64,000 nt of DNA from Spirochaetes bacterium ADurb.Bin215. GTDB taxonomy: Bacteria > Spirochaetota > Spirochaetia > Treponematales > Treponemataceae. The notes below the pieces were generated by a model that had not been told where the DNA came from, did not search any database, and was given only the letters and a program-made list of their open reading frames with translations. The DNA lies in NCBI GenBank assembly GCA_002070025.1, contig MWCL01000003.1, positions 1-64,000 on the forward strand. The letters run 5' to 3'. This document shows, piece after piece, positions 61,468 to 64,000 of the stretch (position 1 is the first letter of the stretch; each line of letters starts with the position of its first letter). A program made the position numbers and the translations under genes.

Positions 61468-61847
61468 GCTTCCCGTATCTTGTCCAGAAGACACTCGTCC
61501 GCCGGCGCAAACAGATAATCATCCATTTCGTGAACAGTAACCCATCGTATTTCATCATGATCGTGCAGGGTAAAATGACCGTCAAGCAAAATGGCGCGGA
61601 CAGCGATCAGATGCACTATCTTCGTACCGTAATCATGCACGGTATCTGCAATAACATCACCGGCTTCAATCCGCACATGCATTTCTTCATGAAGCTCGCG
61701 GGCGGCGCATTCCGCCGGAGATTCACCCGGCTCAATCTTGCCGCCGGGAAATTCCCAATAGCCGCCGAGAAACGTGTCCGCTTTTCTGCGAGCGATGAGG
61801 ATCCGGCCATCTCTGTTTTCAAGTACCGCCGCGGCAACTTCAATCAT
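61437..61847 (-). CDS. NUDIX hydrolase (MutT-like)
   Basis: A 136-residue Nudix enzyme: GGKIEPGESPAECAARELHE with EEM gives the complete Nudix box (Gx5Ex7REUxEE). Family members with this length and a start like IEVAAAVLENRDGRILIARR clean oxidised nucleotides such as 8-oxo-dGTP. Exact substrate is not proven. ATG 61847 is chosen because TTGACA-18-TATACT ends six bases before it, with no ribosome binding site; the frame reaches 61913. Divergent from a thioesterase gene. Confidence 0.88.
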   Translation of the reverse strand: MIEVAAAVLENRDGRILIARRKADTFLGGYWEFPGGKIEPGESPAECAARELHEEMHVRIEAGDVIADTVHDYGTKIVHLIAVRAILLDGHFTLHDHDEIRWVTVHEMDDYLFAPADECLLDKIREAYFNTESTRS

Positions 61848-61853
61848 ACTACC

Positions 61854-61903
61854 AGTATAGGTCTCAAATTCTTCCGTTGTCAAAAATGAAATGCAGGTAT
61901 ACT
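61854..61903. promoter_or_regulatory. Overlapping divergent promoters of mutT-like and thioesterase genes
   Basis: On the minus strand TTGACA (61883-61878), 18 bases, TATACT (61859-61854), six bases to the mutT-like ATG. On the plus strand TTGTCA (61877-61882), 15 bases, TATACT (61898-61903), eight bases to the thioesterase ATG. The two -35 boxes occupy the same bases. Confidence 0.7.
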
Positions 61904-61911
61904 CTATAGGC

Positions 61912-62313
61912 ATGAAATTTACAGCAACCCATTGTGTACGAAGTTATGAGCTGGATGCGTACAATCATGTAAACAACGCAGTATATCTCCAATACCTTGA
62001 ATACGGACGAATGGAATTTCTCAAAGCAGTACACTTCGATTATGAAGGACTCACCCGGGCAGGATATTCCCTGTTCATTACCCATGTCGACATCCGTTAT
62101 CGGGTTCCGGCCCGGCTCTTTGATGTACTATCAATCGAAGCGGAACCGGTAAAACTCGGAGGATTTTCGGGAACATTCCACCAGCGCATCCTTAACCAGC
62201 GGAATGAGGTATGCGCGGAAGCGGACGTTACCTGGTGTTGTACCAATTCAAACGGAAAACCGGCGCGGATCCCCGACGAATTCCGGGTTCCGGAACTTTC
62301 CCCGACGGTATAA
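61912..62313 (+). CDS. Acyl-CoA thioesterase (YbgC/4HBT family)
   Basis: A 133-residue hot-dog-fold thioesterase: YELDAYNHVNNAVYLQYLEY includes the catalytic Asp and the HVNN signature of YbgC/4-hydroxybenzoyl-CoA thioesterase-type enzymes. It hydrolyses acyl-CoA. YbgC is tied to Tol-Pal and phospholipid metabolism in other bacteria, but no tol genes lie here. The ATG at 61912 follows TATACT by eight bases with no ribosome binding site; the frame extends seven codons upstream through the -10. Confidence 0.9.
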   Translation: MKFTATHCVRSYELDAYNHVNNAVYLQYLEYGRMEFLKAVHFDYEGLTRAGYSLFITHVDIRYRVPARLFDVLSIEAEPVKLGGFSGTFHQRILNQRNEVCAEADVTWCCTNSNGKPARIPDEFRVPELSPTV

Positions 62314-62355
62314 CAGCGGTGAAATTCCCACTAACAACCGATACAGGAGACCAAA

Positions 62356-62736
62356 ATGATCAACGTTGATTTTTTTATGAAGATTCTCGACATCATTTCC
62401 CATGTCATCAGTGTAATCAGTGTCGGTGTAGTCATTTACGGAACGGCGATCGCAACGGGAAAATTCATCTGGAATGAACTCCGCCGCTTCAAGTGCAAAA
62501 ACATCACCCACCAGATACGCGTACTTCGGGCGGACCTTGGAACATACCTGCTGCTCGGTCTGGAATTTCTCATCGCATCCGACATTCTCAAAACAATTAT
62601 CGAGCCCGGTCTGCACGAGCTGCTTATTCTCGGAGGGATCGTTCTGCTCAGAACAGTTTTGTCATTCTTCCTCGACCGGGAAATCAGACTCATCGAGATG
62701 GAAGCGCGAAGGAATCCTGAAGGAATGAACTGCTAA
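62356..62736 (+). CDS. DUF1622 membrane protein
   Basis: A 126-residue protein with three hydrophobic segments (about 8-32, 65-82, 88-107) and the RRFKCKNITHQIRVLRADLG then YLLLGLEFLIASDILKTI signature of DUF1622, a family of small bacterial membrane proteins of unknown function. AGGAG lies seven bases before the ATG. It follows the thioesterase by 42 bases and may share its transcript. It converges with the PHP phosphatase with a four-base overlap of stops. Confidence 0.85.
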   Translation: MINVDFFMKILDIISHVISVISVGVVIYGTAIATGKFIWNELRRFKCKNITHQIRVLRADLGTYLLLGLEFLIASDILKTIIEPGLHELLILGGIVLLRTVLSFFLDREIRLIEMEARRNPEGMNC

Positions 62737-63542
62737 CGGCGTACCGCATTATCACGGACAAAAGACAGAACGTCCGCGGGGTCCTGTACGGAAAGCCCCG
62801 CTTCTTCCGCAAAGCGACGGGCGTTTCGAGCCGGTTTCAGCACATCCTCGGGCCGGTGAGCATCCGAATTGCAAATAATAATCGCGCCGGCTTCAGCAGC
62901 CATTTCCCAGAATTCACGGACCGGATAGGGAGCCCGCGAGCCGCCATCCCCGGCAATCGGCTGACGACTTAATCCCAATCCGTTAATCTCCATCGGTAAT
63001 CCGGCCGCAACGGCCGCGGAGATTATTTCCCGGCAGACTGAAAGAACGGTCTCGTCAAGATGGGGATATCCGGCAAGAAAAATGTCCGGATGGGCAATAT
63101 AATCATACAACCCGCTTTGAATACCCTCAACGGTCATATTGGCATATCGAATAAGCCGGTCACGACCCGGATACTCGGGGATGTACAAAAACTCTCCATT
63201 TTCAGACACCCAGTGGGAACCATATACAAGGTATTCGGCACCGAGTTCATGCCGGAGATAATCGCGGTACCAGGATTCATAGCCAGGGTGCCATTCACAT
63301 TCAAAACCCCAGTACACCGGGAAAGGGGCTGTTTCCCGGGCCCGGGCAACAAGCTGCAGGTATTCGGGAACATCGGCAACCGTCATGCGGCTGCCGGCCC
63401 AGGTGGGATCCGGATAGGGACAGTGATCGGATATTCCAAGCGCGGAACAACCTTCGACCGCCGCCTGACGTACATAATCAACCGGTTCGCCGGTTGCGTG
63501 CTTGCATAAGCGAGTATGGGTATGGAAACTGCTGATATTCAT
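62733..63542 (-). CDS. PHP-domain phosphatase (histidinol-phosphatase-like)
   Basis: A 269-residue PHP-family hydrolase: SFHTHTRLCKHATGEPVDYV with its HxH metal pair, GISDHCPYPDPTW, GFECEWHPG, YGSHWV, DYIAHPDIFL and ICNSDAHRPEDV. This motif order fits HisK/HisJ-type histidinol-phosphatases, which hydrolyse histidinol phosphate, but no histidine genes lie nearby, so other phosphate esters are possible. TATACT ends eight bases before the ATG with no ribosome binding site; the -35 is poor. Confidence 0.85.
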   Translation of the reverse strand: MNISSFHTHTRLCKHATGEPVDYVRQAAVEGCSALGISDHCPYPDPTWAGSRMTVADVPEYLQLVARARETAPFPVYWGFECEWHPGYESWYRDYLRHELGAEYLVYGSHWVSENGEFLYIPEYPGRDRLIRYANMTVEGIQSGLYDYIAHPDIFLAGYPHLDETVLSVCREIISAAVAAGLPMEINGLGLSRQPIAGDGGSRAPYPVREFWEMAAEAGAIIICNSDAHRPEDVLKPARNARRFAEEAGLSVQDPADVLSFVRDNAVRR

Positions 63543-63583
63543 GTACCGTGAGTATAGCGAAAAGCGGAACGGCCGGCTATGGG

Positions 63584-64000
63584 CTATTCGCCCTTGAGAT
63601 AGAGCTGCATGAGCATGACAAAGGCGTAGATTTTCTTGTATACCTCGACTATCCAGTCCTTTATGGGTTTTTCCGCGTTCATCTCGATCTCTTTCCAGTT
63701 GGTAATGAGCGCATGGGGAGATTTTTCATAGTCTTCCAGAATTCCCTTGAGATTCCGGGCAATAATGATGAAGTGCTGTGTCCCGTCGGTAAGGAATTTG
63801 AGGGCTTTCTCATTCACGTCTTTCAACTGGGTACGCAGCTGCTTGATTACTTCCTTGTCCCGTTCGGCGCGCGTAAGCATAACGCGCAACTTTGAACCGA
63901 TTTCGTCATCCTCCGCAAGAGCTTCGTCAAATGCCGTAATCCGGTCGGAAATATCGAGGAGCTCATGAAAACTCTGGGAATAGGCAACCGAGAGACTGGC
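63584..64000 (-). CDS. C-terminal part of a conserved helical protein (partial)
   Basis: The open frame runs to the window edge; about 138 codons are visible, with no start inside that looks real. The text (YSQSFHELLDISDRITAFDE, then EDYEKSPHALITNWKEIE) is helical and charged, and it ends in a hydrophobic helix (YAFVMLMQLYLKGE). I do not recognise the family. Its stop lies 41 bases before the PHP gene start on the same strand. Confidence 0.6.
   Translation of the reverse strand, partial: ASLSVAYSQSFHELLDISDRITAFDEALAEDDEIGSKLRVMLTRAERDKEVIKQLRTQLKDVNEKALKFLTDGTQHFIIIARNLKGILEDYEKSPHALITNWKEIEMNAEKPIKDWIVEVYKKIYAFVMLMQLYLKGE

Overview
The window looks like a chromosome segment of a Gram-negative, motile spirochaete, probably related to Treponema. 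This assignment is inference from gene content: LptA/B/C lipopolysaccharide export, CheR/CheB chemotaxis proteins, a FliL-like protein, RNase Y, many lipoproteins and scavenging transporters. No rRNA or species marker is present. There are two tRNA genes, one clear riboswitch and roughly 60 protein genes. They are densely packed, with many 4-base ATGA/TTGA/GTGA overlaps.

Region 1 (1-11142) is an accessory island next to the 3' end of tRNA-Ile2(CAT). Its tyrosine integrase (9707-11020) lies beside the tRNA, followed by a small excisionase-like gene, a DUF2292 gene and phage-like remnants. Further left come a small-protein/GNAT pair, a WYL regulator and the start of a BREX phage-defence operon (HTH gene, brxA, brxB, brxC, then a probable pglX cut by the left edge). 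The far end of the island is outside the window. Two island genes have no ATG/GTG/TTG start, but each has a well-placed ribosome binding site before an ATT codon.

Region 2 (11143-29478) is core-like. It holds rubrerythrin under a PerR-like promoter, a GGDEF-PilZ diguanylate cyclase, copA-csoR with a CsoR-type operator, a secreted protein with a polysaccharide deacetylase-like lipoprotein, and a cytosolic LacI-like-sensor histidine kinase with its response regulator. It continues with tRNA-Arg(CCT), an RNA helicase, a methyltransferase, gdhA and a glycogen breakdown operon (glgX-glgP).

Region 3 (29541-43454) holds a protein fusing a receiver-like region, an HATPase and a cyclic-nucleotide-binding domain, then addB-addA, an adenosine deaminase-like enzyme, mnmG, and a thiamine ABC transporter (thiBPQ) under a TPP riboswitch.

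Region 4 (43472-64000) holds RNase Y, a large lipoprotein, lptC-lptA-lptB, cheR-cheB and a cluster with RseC-like, divergent YmdB-like, TPR and bifunctional-nuclease proteins. After these come a polyprenyl synthase, rlmE, a LysM/M23 lipoprotein, a sigma/anti-sigma operon, hflX with a FliL-like gene, a large acidic membrane protein, a MutT enzyme, a thioesterase, a DUF1622 protein, a PHP phosphatase and a partial gene.

The most interesting window-wide signal is promoter placement. At about a dozen transcription units a -10 box of the form TATACT/TACAAT/TATAGT ends only 6-9 bases before the start codon, usually with no ribosome binding site. This predicts frequent leaderless mRNAs, including the BREX operon transcript.
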